The notes under the pieces were generated by a model, which ran no database searches, was not told the DNA's origin, and saw only the letters and a list, made by a program, of their open reading frames with translations. From contig JBDUDK010000140.1 of NCBI GenBank assembly GCA_040002995.1, forward strand, positions 1-48,335: a DNA stretch of 48,335 nucleotides. Reading direction: 5' to 3'. The DNA is from JBDUDK01 sp040002995 (GTDB taxonomy: Bacteria > Actinomycetota > Acidimicrobiia > Acidimicrobiales > Ilumatobacteraceae). The position numbers and the translations under genes are program-made. Below are positions 15,871 to 23,974 of the stretch, piece after piece (the first letter of the stretch is position 1; each line of letters opens with the position of its first letter).

Positions 15871-17775
15871 TTGCTCACCGTCGACCTGGCGTTGGCGGGC
15901 ATCGGGATCGGTGCGATTGCTGCGCTGGCGGGGCTCGGTCTACTCGTCACGTACCGGGCCACCGGGGTGTTCAACCTCGCGTTCGGCGCGATCGCCATGC
16001 TCGCCGCATACCTGATGTGGGAGGCCGTGCGCGTCTGGCATTGGCCGGTTGGCGTCGCCGCCTTTGTCGACATCTTCGTTTTCTGCCCCGTGTTCGGTCT
16101 GGTGCTCGACCGTGCCGTCTTTCGGCCGCTGCAACGGCGCAATGCCTCACCCGCCGAATCACTGGTGGCGTCGGTGGGGGTTCTCGTTCTGGTCGTCGGC
16201 GCGGTCGTCGCCGCATGGGGCGGGCAAGCGCACCTGGATGCCCCTTCCATCGTCCCGATGCGCGGCATGCGCCTGCCGGGTGGGGCCACGATCCGCTTCG
16301 ACACGCTCGTTGAGCTCGGCGTCATTGCCGCGATCGCGGTCGCTCTCGTCGTCGTTGGCCGCACCCGGATCGGATTGATGGCCCGAGCCGTGATCGAGCG
16401 GCGTCAGCTCGCCGAACTGACGGCGATCGATGTCGATCGCGTCTCGGCCGTTGCGTGGATCGTCGGCACGATGTTGGCCGGACTCAGCGGCATCCTCCTC
16501 GCTCCCGCCTTGCGCCTCGATCCCTACGGCCTCACGCTCGTCGTGCTCGAGACGATGGCGGTGGTGGTCATCGCCCGCCTGGCGAGCCCGGCGCGCGCGA
16601 TCGCCGCCGCCCTCGCGCTCGGGATCGCGCAGGGCGAGCTCACGCGGTTTCACCCAGGCGGCCGGCTCCGCCCTCTCGACGAGGCGCTCACCAGCAATCT
16701 GTTCGTGGTCGCGCTTTTCGTCGCCCTCCTTCTGCTCACGCGCCTCGACAACCCCGAGGACGACGCGGCCATGAGCCCTCGCCGGCTGGCGGTGCGCCGT
16801 GACCTTCCGCCCCCGCGAGGTTGGTGGCTTCCGTCGCTCGTCCTCCTCGTGGTCCCACTCACGTTCGCGGCACCTGATCTCCGCACCGCACAGCAGATTC
16901 CCGGCATCGCCATCATCTTGCTGTCGATCGTGCTCCTGAGCGGCTACAGCGGCCAGGTGTCCTTGGGCCAAGCCGGGTTCGCAGGCCTCGGCGCACTGTT
17001 CGCGGCGAGGGTCGCCGCGGGTGAATTCCCCGGCCTGCCGTCGATGCCCGGTGTTGTCGCGCTCATCATCGCCGCGCTCCTCGTCGTACCCGCCGGTCTG
17101 CTCGCGGGTTGGCCGGCGATCCGCCGCAGGGGCCTGTTCCTCGCGCTGATCACGTTCGCCGTGGGAGTCGTGGTCAGCCGGCTCGTCTTCGCACAGCCCG
17201 CGTTTGTGAGCGATGTGCGCATTGCTCCCCCGTTCCTCTCCGAGCGCGGCTTCTACGTCTTCGAATTGGCGTGTCTCGGCGTCGCCCTGCTCATCGTTCG
17301 CAACCATCATGAGGGGAGACTCGGTCGAGCCCTGCTCGCAATACGCGATGACGAGGTCGGCGCGCGAGCGAGCGGTATCGACGTGCGCCGGCTTCGGATC
17401 GTGGTGTTCGCGGTCAGCGCCGCCCTCGCCGGGCTCGGAGGCGCGCTCCTCGCGCAATCGGCCCGTGCATTCGACGCGACTACGTTCGATCCCGTCCAGA
17501 GCATCATCTGGTTCGCGGCGGTCGTGGTGTTCGGCATCGACAGCGCGGCGGGCGCGGTTCTCGCCGCGGCGTTGCTCGTCGGCATTGACGCCGCCTTCTA
17601 TCCCGGCCTGTCTACGATCGTTGTCGGCGCGGGCGCGGTGCTCCTCGGCCGGGTCCCCGGTCCTTTTCTCTACAGCCTGCGGCGCATCGAAGCGCGCCTT
17701 GCCGGCACGGCGCCCAAGGCCCAGGTGCGCCTGTCGCCCTCGGGCCGCCGTCTCGTGGCCCGGCTCGGGCGATGA
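15871..17775 (+). CDS. Fused branched-chain amino acid-type ABC permease (LivH-LivM)
   Basis: A 634-residue membrane protein that joins the two permease subunits of a HAAT-type importer. Residues 1 to about 290 are LivH-like (GLLVTYRATGVFNLAFGAIAML). A hydrophilic link of about 25 residues follows, then the LivM-like half from about 315 (LSGYSGQVSLGQAGFAGLGA; RALLAIRDDEVGARASGIDV). Start is TTG 15871, 3 bases after the upstream stop. The C-terminal stop overlaps the LivG start (ATGA). Cargo may be branched-chain amino acids, amides or urea-like solutes. Confidence 0.9.
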   Translation: MLTVDLALAGIGIGAIAALAGLGLLVTYRATGVFNLAFGAIAMLAAYLMWEAVRVWHWPVGVAAFVDIFVFCPVFGLVLDRAVFRPLQRRNASPAESLVASVGVLVLVVGAVVAAWGGQAHLDAPSIVPMRGMRLPGGATIRFDTLVELGVIAAIAVALVVVGRTRIGLMARAVIERRQLAELTAIDVDRVSAVAWIVGTMLAGLSGILLAPALRLDPYGLTLVVLETMAVVVIARLASPARAIAAALALGIAQGELTRFHPGGRLRPLDEALTSNLFVVALFVALLLLTRLDNPEDDAAMSPRRLAVRRDLPPPRGWWLPSLVLLVVPLTFAAPDLRTAQQIPGIAIILLSIVLLSGYSGQVSLGQAGFAGLGALFAARVAAGEFPGLPSMPGVVALIIAALLVVPAGLLAGWPAIRRRGLFLALITFAVGVVVSRLVFAQPAFVSDVRIAPPFLSERGFYVFELACLGVALLIVRNHHEGRLGRALLAIRDDEVGARASGIDVRRLRIVVFAVSAALAGLGGALLAQSARAFDATTFDPVQSIIWFAAVVVFGIDSAAGAVLAAALLVGIDAAFYPGLSTIVVGAGAVLLGRVPGPFLYSLRRIEARLAGTAPKAQVRLSPSGRRLVARLGR

Positions 17776-18533
17776 GTGCGGCGCGCCTCGAAGGGCGGCG
17801 GCTGGTGCACAAGTACGACGGGGTCGTGGCGCTCGAGTACGTGGACATCGTCGCCGAACCCGGCTGCATCACAGCGGTGATCGGCCCGAACGGCGCAGGC
17901 AAGACCACGCTCTTCGACGTGCTGTCGGGCATTCGGATCCCGGACCACGGCGTGGTGGTACTCGACGGCCGCGAGATCACCGCGCTCACAACTGACGCGC
18001 GTGCCCGCCTTGGTCTGGCCCGCACGTTCCAGCACAGCTCGGTCTTCCCGACTCTGACTGTGGAGGAGAATCTGAGGGTCGGCGCCGAGAACCGCAGTCG
18101 TACGGGAACGCTGCGTGGCTTCCTCGGTCTCCCCGACCCTGCCGCGGCCGCCGAACGCGAGATCGTCGAGCACACGCTCGCGGAGCTTGGCCTCGAGTCG
18201 GTACGGCGCGTGCCCGCGGGGCACTTGCCGACGGGAACGCTTCGCCTCGTTGAGCTCGGCCGGGCGTTGTGTGCCCGTCCGGTTGCCCTTCTGCTCGACG
18301 AACCCGTGAGTGGGTTGGGCGATGCCGAAACGGCGGAGTTGCGAGCCGTGCTCGAACGACTGGCCGCGAGCGGGTTGACGATGCTCTTGGTCGAGCACGA
18401 CCTCGCTTTCGTACGCGAGATCGCCGACCTCGTCTACGTGATGGCCACCGGACGCGTGATCGCCTCCGGTTCTCCCGACGAGGTTGTGGAGCTCGCCACC
18501 GTACGCGCGGCGGTACCGGGAGCGCAGGCATGA
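17772..18533 (+). CDS. livG: Branched-chain-type ABC ATPase, LivG-like
   Basis: A 253-residue ATPase with Walker A GPNGAGKTT (38-46), the LivG-typical LARTFQ Q-loop region, Walker B LLLDEP and the H-loop VEHDL. The signature reads LPTGTLRLVELGRAL instead of LSGGQ. I have seen this LP(x)GT form in other actinobacterial LivG proteins, so it is a subfamily trait and not damage. ATGA overlaps tie it to the permease before and LivF after it. Confidence 0.9.
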   Translation: MSAARLEGRRLVHKYDGVVALEYVDIVAEPGCITAVIGPNGAGKTTLFDVLSGIRIPDHGVVVLDGREITALTTDARARLGLARTFQHSSVFPTLTVEENLRVGAENRSRTGTLRGFLGLPDPAAAAEREIVEHTLAELGLESVRRVPAGHLPTGTLRLVELGRALCARPVALLLDEPVSGLGDAETAELRAVLERLAASGLTMLLVEHDLAFVREIADLVYVMATGRVIASGSPDEVVELATVRAAVPGAQA

Positions 18534-19213
18534 CGGTCGAGCTCGAACTCGTGAACGCGCGCGCCGGCTACGGCAGCGTGGAAGTGCTCCACGGGGTCAG
18601 CCTCGCGCTGCCCGCCGGCGCGGTCGTAGCGGTGGTCGGACGCAACGGGGCCGGCAAGACCACTCTGCTGCGCACCATCGCGGGCACGTTGCCTCTGAAC
18701 AGCGGCACGGTCTGTTGGCGGGGGCGCGACGTCACGAACCAGACGGCACAGCAGCGGGCCATCGCGGGAGTGGCGTTCGTGCCCGACGAAGACAACGTCT
18801 TTGTGAGCCTCACCGTCCGGGAGAACCTGGCCTTGTTCGGCGGCGGCGATGCGGCCCTCGAGCCCGTCCTCTCCACGTTCCCCGAGCTGCGAGCCCTGCT
18901 CGACCGACGAGCGGGGACACTGTCGGGCGGTGAACAACAGATGCTCGCCCTGTGCCGCGCCGTACTGCGGCCGGGTCGCGTCGTGCTCCTCGACGAGGTC
19001 AGTCGCGGCCTTTCCCCCACAGTGCAACCTCGCCTCTATTCCGCGATCGCGTCACTTGTCACTCCGCAGCGTGCGATCGTCGTGGTCGAGCAGTACCTAG
19101 TTGCCGCGCTCGAACTCGCCGACTTCGTGTATGTGATGCGCCGCGGCCACGTGGCCTTCGCGGGCGAAGCCAGCGAACTTCGGGGCGCCACTACGGGGCC
19201 CGCGCTCGGCTGA
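18530..19213 (+). CDS. livF: Branched-chain-type ABC ATPase, LivF-like
   Basis: The second ATPase of the importer, 227 residues. Walker A is GRNGAGKTT (37-45), the signature LSGGEQQ is canonical, and Walker B reads VVLLDEVSRGLSP where LLDEPS.GL is usual. The Val in place of Pro after the catalytic Glu is a small deviation. It starts in the ATGA overlap with LivG and ends 5 bases from the end of the convergent binding-protein gene. Confidence 0.9.
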   Translation: MTVELELVNARAGYGSVEVLHGVSLALPAGAVVAVVGRNGAGKTTLLRTIAGTLPLNSGTVCWRGRDVTNQTAQQRAIAGVAFVPDEDNVFVSLTVRENLALFGGGDAALEPVLSTFPELRALLDRRAGTLSGGEQQMLALCRAVLRPGRVVLLDEVSRGLSPTVQPRLYSAIASLVTPQRAIVVVEQYLVAALELADFVYVMRRGHVAFAGEASELRGATTGPALG

Positions 19214-19218
19214 TTTCG

Positions 19219-20568
19219 CTAGGGCGTGTATGCCACGCTCGGTACATCGAAGCAAGTGGTCATCATGTCGGGTGTGCGGGTGACCCAGCCGCCGCGTCGG
19301 TCGTACGCGTCGTTCTGCCACTGCGCGACGTTTAGGCAATTGCGTCGAGGAGCCCCTGGATTCAGATCGACCACGAAGTTGCGCGGCGTCAAGAGCCCGT
19401 GCCCGTCGTAGTCGCCCGGCGCGTTGAGATAGCTCTCAACGCAGGCACGCGTGAGGGCGGCGCCGCACGAGGTCATCGCGTCGTGGAGCCACTGCGCCGA
19501 GGCCCAACCCTCCAGCTCCCACATCGACAGCTTGTCGTCGCGGTCAGGAAAGAACCGGTGGATGTCGTCGCGGAACTGCGCCACCGGTGGGTACTGAGTG
19601 TCCATGTAGTTGCGATCGTTCCCGGTGGCGTACAGCGAGTCGCGACACGTCGGAGTGTCCGCATAGTCCGTGCGCACCAGCTCGTTCCAGCTCTGCACCG
19701 TGGTGACCTTCGCCTTCACCGTGAAGCGCGCCGCGTCCATCGACCGGCACAGCCGCACGTTGCCCGTGCTGTCGAGGGCATCGAACACGATGTCGACGTG
19801 GTGCGCTTTCATGTCGAGGGCCGCGGCGTCGAAGTTCGGCACTGAGAAGTCGACCTGCTCGCGAAGGACCTGATATCCCTCGACTTCGAGGCCGTCGACG
19901 GTGAGGTTGGCAAAGCGCTGGGAGTCGCCCTGGTTGTAGGACACCACGCCGGCCACGTGGGTCTTCAGCGCGGTCTTGAAATAGCGATACACCTCGGTGC
20001 CGCCGTACAGCTTGCCGTTGATGCCGATTCGACCGTCGCGGGGCGAGGTCGTCCCGTAGAGCGAGAACAGGTGGCGGTACTGGTCGTAGGCGTTGCCGAT
20101 CGGCTCAGCTCCGACATCGGGCACGCCGGCGTCGTTGACGTCCGACGCGCCGGCGTAGTTGAAGATCGAGTTCCCGGCGAACGCGAACACGTGGTCTTCG
20201 TCGATCAGCTGGCGCACGCAACGCCGGTTGCCGGCTCCAGTACCACCGTCGTCGCACACGATCACGCGCACGGAGCGACCATGCACGCCGCCTCGGTCGT
20301 TCAGTGACGAGAAGTAGGCGCGCGCGCCGTACATCGGGGGCGAAAACGTCTCCGACCCGAGAACGCTGGTCTTGCTCACGATGAGACCGACGGTCACCTC
20401 GCTCGACGTCACGCCCACATCCGAGGCCGTATTGCCGGTCATCGCCGTGGTCTCGACCGAAGCCGATACGGCGATCGTGGCCTGGTCGAATGACGACTCC
20501 GGTAGCCGGGTGCCACAAGACGCGAGAACCAGTAGGCCCAGCCCCACCCCTCGACGTGAGCGTTTCAA
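19219..20568 (-). CDS. Substrate-binding lipoprotein, branched-chain amino acid (Peripla_BP_6) type
   Basis: A 449-residue extracytoplasmic binding protein with lipobox LASC (Cys18). The first beta-strand region VTVGLIVSKTSVLG, the GVHGRSVRVIVCDDGGT segment and the NSIFNYAGASDV motif match the leucine/amide-binding fold. It is convergent with the LivHM-LivG-LivF genes, ending 5 bases from livF, and is very probably their partner although it is transcribed separately. It is somewhat longer than the usual 370-420 residues. Its promoter would lie in the 56 bases shared with the P450 gene. Confidence 0.86.
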   Translation of the reverse strand: MKRSRRGVGLGLLVLASCGTRLPESSFDQATIAVSASVETTAMTGNTASDVGVTSSEVTVGLIVSKTSVLGSETFSPPMYGARAYFSSLNDRGGVHGRSVRVIVCDDGGTGAGNRRCVRQLIDEDHVFAFAGNSIFNYAGASDVNDAGVPDVGAEPIGNAYDQYRHLFSLYGTTSPRDGRIGINGKLYGGTEVYRYFKTALKTHVAGVVSYNQGDSQRFANLTVDGLEVEGYQVLREQVDFSVPNFDAAALDMKAHHVDIVFDALDSTGNVRLCRSMDAARFTVKAKVTTVQSWNELVRTDYADTPTCRDSLYATGNDRNYMDTQYPPVAQFRDDIHRFFPDRDDKLSMWELEGWASAQWLHDAMTSCGAALTRACVESYLNAPGDYDGHGLLTPRNFVVDLNPGAPRRNCLNVAQWQNDAYDRRGGWVTRTPDMMTTCFDVPSVAYTP

Positions 20569-20583
20569 GGGTGCCCCACTGTC

Positions 20584-20607
20584 TGAGTATGGACCCTGTG
20601 AGTATGG
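20584..20607. repeat. Two direct copies of TGAGTATGG in a divergent promoter region
   Basis: TGAGTATGG occurs at 20584-20592 and again at 20599-20607, a 15-base period, in the 56-base gap between the binding-protein gene (left) and the P450 gene (right). It could be a tandem site for a regulator of either gene or chance. Confidence 0.3.
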
Positions 20608-20624
20608 CGGGGTGAGGTCTCGCG

Positions 20625-21845
20625 ATGCTTGACGAACTCATCGCGCGATTCGACGTCGGCGACCTGGCGTTCGTAGCCGACCCGTACCCGCTGCTCGCCG
20701 AGCTTCGCGAAGCGACTCCGATCTTCTTCAACGAGCGCACCGACCAGTGGGTGATCACGCGCTTTGTCGACGTGCACGAAACGCTGCGTGATCGCCGCCT
20801 CGGGCGCGTCTATACCCACCGTTTCCGGCCGGCAGAACTCGGCCACGCCGAGCCCGATCCGCGTTGGGCGGCGTTTGAGGAGCACGAGCGCTGGTCACTT
20901 CTGCAACTCGAGCCGCCGGATCACACGAGGATCCGGCGCCTGATCGCCAAGGTCTTCACGCCGAAGGCCGTGCAGACACTGCGTCCGCTAGTCGAGACGT
21001 TCTCCGACGACCTCATGGCCGAGTGCGCGGAGCGAAGGTCGTTCGACCTCATCGCCGACTACGCCCAGCCTTACTCGGTGGCCGTCATCTGTTCGCTGCT
21101 CGGCGTTGAGCGCGCCGACACCAGACTCTTGCTCGACTGGTCGCACGCGATCGTGAAGATGTACGAGCTCGCGGCGAGCAATGCGCAACGCGTTGCCGCA
21201 ACGACCGCGGCCGCGGAGTTCACCGCCTACACCCACGAGCTCATCGCGGAGAAGCGACTCCGTCCCGATGGCCTCTTGATCGCCGAGCTGGCCACCGTCG
21301 AAGACGTCGGCGACCGCCTAAGCGACGATGAGATCGCGTCGACGGTCATGGTGCTGCTGAACGCCGGGCACGAGGCGACGGTCAACACGCTCGGGAACGG
21401 GATGCGGGCGTTTCTGCACCATCCCGACGAGTGGCGGCGCGTCGTGGCCGGAGAGGTCACAGCCCGCGTGGCCATCGAGGAGATGATTCGTTGGGACGCG
21501 CCCCTCCAGCTTTTCGAGCGGTGGGTACTCGAAGATGGTGTGGAGATCGCGGGTCAGCCCATTTCGGTCGGCCAAGAGGTCGCGATGCTGTTCGGTTCCG
21601 CGAATCGCGATCCGCGGCGCTTCGCCGACCCCGACCGCTTCGACGCCGGCCGCGGCGACACGGCCCATGTCGGCTTCGGAGGAGGCATCCATTTCTGTGT
21701 GGGTGCTCCGCTGGCGCGGCTCGAACTCGAGGTCTCGCTGGCCGGCCTGGTCCGCGAGTTTCCCCTCCTGCAGCTCGCGGCCGAGCCGAGCTACCAACCG
21801 ACGTTCGTCATCCGGGGCCTCCGCGCCCTCCACCTAGCCGTCTGA
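20625..21845 (+). CDS. Cytochrome P450
   Basis: A 406-residue soluble bacterial P450. The I-helix motif AGHEATVN carries the oxygen-activating Thr, EEMIR gives the K-helix ExxR, and FGGGIHFCVGAPLARLE holds the heme-thiolate Cys (C358). Substrate is unknown; such enzymes hydroxylate lipids, terpenoids or xenobiotics. No ferredoxin or ferredoxin reductase gene is adjacent, so redox partners must lie elsewhere. The ATG is preceded by a weak GTGAGG 9 bases upstream. Confidence 0.94.
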   Translation: MLDELIARFDVGDLAFVADPYPLLAELREATPIFFNERTDQWVITRFVDVHETLRDRRLGRVYTHRFRPAELGHAEPDPRWAAFEEHERWSLLQLEPPDHTRIRRLIAKVFTPKAVQTLRPLVETFSDDLMAECAERRSFDLIADYAQPYSVAVICSLLGVERADTRLLLDWSHAIVKMYELAASNAQRVAATTAAAEFTAYTHELIAEKRLRPDGLLIAELATVEDVGDRLSDDEIASTVMVLLNAGHEATVNTLGNGMRAFLHHPDEWRRVVAGEVTARVAIEEMIRWDAPLQLFERWVLEDGVEIAGQPISVGQEVAMLFGSANRDPRRFADPDRFDAGRGDTAHVGFGGGIHFCVGAPLARLELEVSLAGLVREFPLLQLAAEPSYQPTFVIRGLRALHLAV

Positions 21846-21857
21846 CGCGCGCCGCGC

Positions 21858-22169
21858 CTAGATGGTGACGTGGACGGCGAGCCAGCGGGTGCCCGCTTCC
21901 GTCATCAGCACACGGTGGGGTGTCGCCGCCGGCAGAAGCACCCAGTCGCCGGGTCCGAGTCTGACCTCAGTCCCGTCGACGTCGAGCACGGCCGCCCCTT
22001 CAAGCACAACAGCCCATTCGTCTTGGACCTGCAGATATTCCACGGGATCCGGCGACGACGAGCTGATGATCTGTTCGACCATGACGTTGCGCATACGCGC
22101 CAGCTCCCGGAAGCGTTCGCCTGTAGAGGGCGCCGGATCGGCGTCGAGTGACCCGCGTTGCAAAGACAT
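21858..22169 (-). CDS. Small cupin-domain protein
   Basis: A 103-residue single-domain cupin. VQDEWAVVLEGAAVLDVDG and LGPGDWVLLPAATPHRV give the two cupin motifs (metal-binding Glu and His positions largely kept). ATG 22169 (MSLQRGS) is chosen over an upstream ATG whose coding stretch would run through the ArsR operator. Function is unknown; close relatives are annotated as phosphoribosylaminoimidazole- or sugar-related cupins without proof. It diverges from the arsR gene and may share its control region. Confidence 0.8.
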   Translation of the reverse strand: MSLQRGSLDADPAPSTGERFRELARMRNVMVEQIISSSSPDPVEYLQVQDEWAVVLEGAAVLDVDGTEVRLGPGDWVLLPAATPHRVLMTEAGTRWLAVHVTI

Positions 22170-22185
22170 GTTCGATTTTCGCATC

Positions 22186-22222
22186 TTGACAGGTGACCAA
22201 ATAGTCACCTTTAATGACGGGG
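22186..22222 (+). promoter_or_regulatory. arsR promoter with a perfect operator in the spacer
   Basis: -35 TTGACA (22186-22191), an 18-base spacer, -10 TTTAAT (22210-22215), then six bases and the GTG of the regulator at 22222. The inverted repeat AGGTGAC-CAAATA-GTCACCT (22191-22210) fills the spacer and touches both hexamers, so a bound repressor would exclude RNA polymerase. The mRNA would be leaderless, because no Shine-Dalgarno precedes the GTG. Confidence 0.7.
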
Positions 22223-22608
22223 TGGACGACGACGTCTTCCGAGCCCTCGCCGACCCGGGACGCCGCCATCTGCTCGACCGTCTCTTCGAACGCGACGCGC
22301 AGACGCTCGGCGAGCTGTGCGTAGTGCTGCCCGGAATGACGCGCTTCGGTGTGATGAAGCATCTCGCTGTGCTCGAGGATGCCCACCTCGTGACCAGCCA
22401 CCGGTTGGGTCGAGTGAAACTCCACTACCTGAACCCGGTGCCCATTCGTGAGGTCCACGACCGTTGGATCTCCAAGTTCGCCGAGCCATGGGTCTCGGCA
22501 ATGGTCGACCTCAAAAAGGAACTAGAAGGAGAGCCTCAATGGCCCGACCGAAGCACATCTTCGAGACCTATATCAAAGCAACGCCCGACCGGATCTGGGA
22601 AGCGCTGA
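22222..22608 (+). CDS. ArsR-type winged-helix transcriptional repressor
   Basis: A 128-residue regulator of the ArsR branch that travels with SRPBCC genes. The fold begins VFRALADPGRRHLLDRLFE, followed by the recognition region MTRFGVMKHLAVLEDAHLV and the wing RLGRVKLHYLNPVPI. No metal-binding ELCVCDL-type cysteine box is present, so it is not a classic metal sensor. GTG 22222 is chosen because a strong promoter ends 6 bases before it. Its last 70 bases overlap the start of the SRPBCC gene in another frame, so the two are co-transcribed. Confidence 0.88.
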   Translation: MDDDVFRALADPGRRHLLDRLFERDAQTLGELCVVLPGMTRFGVMKHLAVLEDAHLVTSHRLGRVKLHYLNPVPIREVHDRWISKFAEPWVSAMVDLKKELEGEPQWPDRSTSSRPISKQRPTGSGKR

Positions 22609-23468
22609 CCGAGCCCGAGTTCATCCGCCGCTACTACTTCGACAAGATTGCGAACAGCACGTGGGAAAAGGGCGCGCCGTACTCGCTCGCGGAGCCCGAT
22701 GGCACCGTCGCCATGGCGGGCGAAGTACTCGAGGTCGAACCGGGCAAGCGTCTCGTGCTTTCGCTGCGTCTGCTCTACGACGCGGACGCGGCCGCCGAGC
22801 CTGCCTCCAGAGTCACGTGGGAGATCACGCGGCTCGGCGATGTATGTCGTCTCACGTGCATCCATGGCGATCTCGCGTTCTCGCCCAAGACATGGCTGCT
22901 CACCGCCGACCGTTGGAACGTCATCCTCAACGGGCTCAAGACTCTGCTCGAGACGGGCGAGCCGCTGGGTGAGATTGCCGACGACGGAGCGTCTCCCTTT
23001 GGCTCGACGGAGGACGCCGACAAGCAGTGGCATCGCTCGCTCGGCATCGATTGCAACAACAACACCTACGACTTGCTCGGACGCACCGACCGCACTCCCG
23101 ATGAGACCGAGACGATGGTGCACATGGCCCATGCGGCCAACTACCACTGGGGATTTGTGGGCACGGTGGTCAACCGGGTGCGCGGCGAATACCTGTGCAG
23201 CCGCGTCTACTCGTTCGTGGGCCGCGACGAACCCGCGCTGCATCACGCGGAGGTCGCGATGCGCCTTGCCCTCGACGCGAATCTCGGCGACTTCGACCTC
23301 GTCTACGCGCACGAAGGAATGGCGCGGGCGCTCGCGTGCGCGGGCCGTCTCGACGAGGCGCGTACACACCTGAACCAGGCCCGCTCCATCGAAGTGGCCG
23401 AGCCCGAGGACAAGGCGATTGTCGACGACGACCTCGCGGTCGGCCCCTGGTACGGCCTAACCGAGTGA
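22539..23468 (+). CDS. SRPBCC (AHSA1-like) domain fused to a TPR-like helical domain
   Basis: A 309-residue protein. Residues 1 to about 150 are an AHSA1/START-like hydrophobic pocket domain (HIFETYIKATPDRIWEALTEPE at the start; NVILNGLKTLLETGE at the end). Residues about 165-309 form an unrelated helical domain (WELL-like TYDLLGRTDRTPDE, MVHMAHAANYHWG, HEGMARALACAGRLDEAR) that I recall as a stand-alone family in actinobacteria. The fusion is directly visible as one continuous frame. The ATG at 2539 bases into 22 kb (22539) overlaps the end of arsR. Substrate and function are unknown. Confidence 0.82.
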   Translation: MARPKHIFETYIKATPDRIWEALTEPEFIRRYYFDKIANSTWEKGAPYSLAEPDGTVAMAGEVLEVEPGKRLVLSLRLLYDADAAAEPASRVTWEITRLGDVCRLTCIHGDLAFSPKTWLLTADRWNVILNGLKTLLETGEPLGEIADDGASPFGSTEDADKQWHRSLGIDCNNNTYDLLGRTDRTPDETETMVHMAHAANYHWGFVGTVVNRVRGEYLCSRVYSFVGRDEPALHHAEVAMRLALDANLGDFDLVYAHEGMARALACAGRLDEARTHLNQARSIEVAEPEDKAIVDDDLAVGPWYGLTE

Positions 23469-23963
23469 CACGGAGCGCACGAACATCTGAGCCGCGTCGA
23501 TCACCGCGTACGGGCAACCTCGAATGAACTCCGGCCAGTCGGGTCCGTAGCGCGGAATGTAGATCCCATGCAGGAAGTCGACGAACGCGGCGTGCGCCAC
23601 GTCTTCGATGTCGATCACGGTCGCGCGCCCGTGCACGATCACCGCGAACTCCTCGCCACGCGTGTGGCAGGCGCTGACCGCGGGGCGTTGGCGGAGATGG
23701 CGGAAGCGGGCGGACTCCGGCGAGGAACCGAACCACCAGTGCCCGCGGTAGAAGAGACCGTCGACGGGCGCCACGCGCGGTTCCCCGCGTGCCGTCACGG
23801 TCGCGACGTCGAGCACGTTGACGCCGGCAAGGAGCCCCACCAGCTGCTCGGCGCTCACGCGGTGTTCTTCGTCGAATATCGAATGGAGGTGGCCGCCTGC
23901 GGACGCGGCGCTCTCGTCGAGCAGCCGTTGCAGATCGGCCAGGTCTTCGGCGGTTTCGTGCAA
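23457..23963 (-). CDS. FMN split-barrel protein, pyridoxamine 5'-phosphate oxidase family
   Basis: A 168-residue protein with the PPOX-like split barrel: LLAGVNVLDVATVTARGEPRV, VDGLFYRGHWWFGSS and RPAVSACHTRGEEFAVIVHG give the core strands. Proteins of this kind bind FMN or F420 and reduce varied substrates; the actual cofactor is not decided here. It follows the TIGR03086 gene by 11 bases on the same strand. Its 3' end overlaps the convergent SRPBCC gene by 12 bases. Confidence 0.85.
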   Translation of the reverse strand: MHETAEDLADLQRLLDESAASAGGHLHSIFDEEHRVSAEQLVGLLAGVNVLDVATVTARGEPRVAPVDGLFYRGHWWFGSSPESARFRHLRQRPAVSACHTRGEEFAVIVHGRATVIDIEDVAHAAFVDFLHGIYIPRYGPDWPEFIRGCPYAVIDAAQMFVRSVSLG

Positions 23964-23974
23964 GGACTGCGTTC

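Noticed and set aside
16159..17457. 432-codon open frame opposite the LivHM permease
   Set aside because: The product is a highly charged Arg/Glu/Asp mix mirroring hydrophobic codons of the permease, a typical shadow.
18227..18271. LivG with a broken ABC signature
   Set aside because: LPTGTLRLVELGRAL departs from LSGGQ, but similar LP(x)GT forms are known to me from other actinobacterial LivG proteins and all other ATPase motifs are intact.
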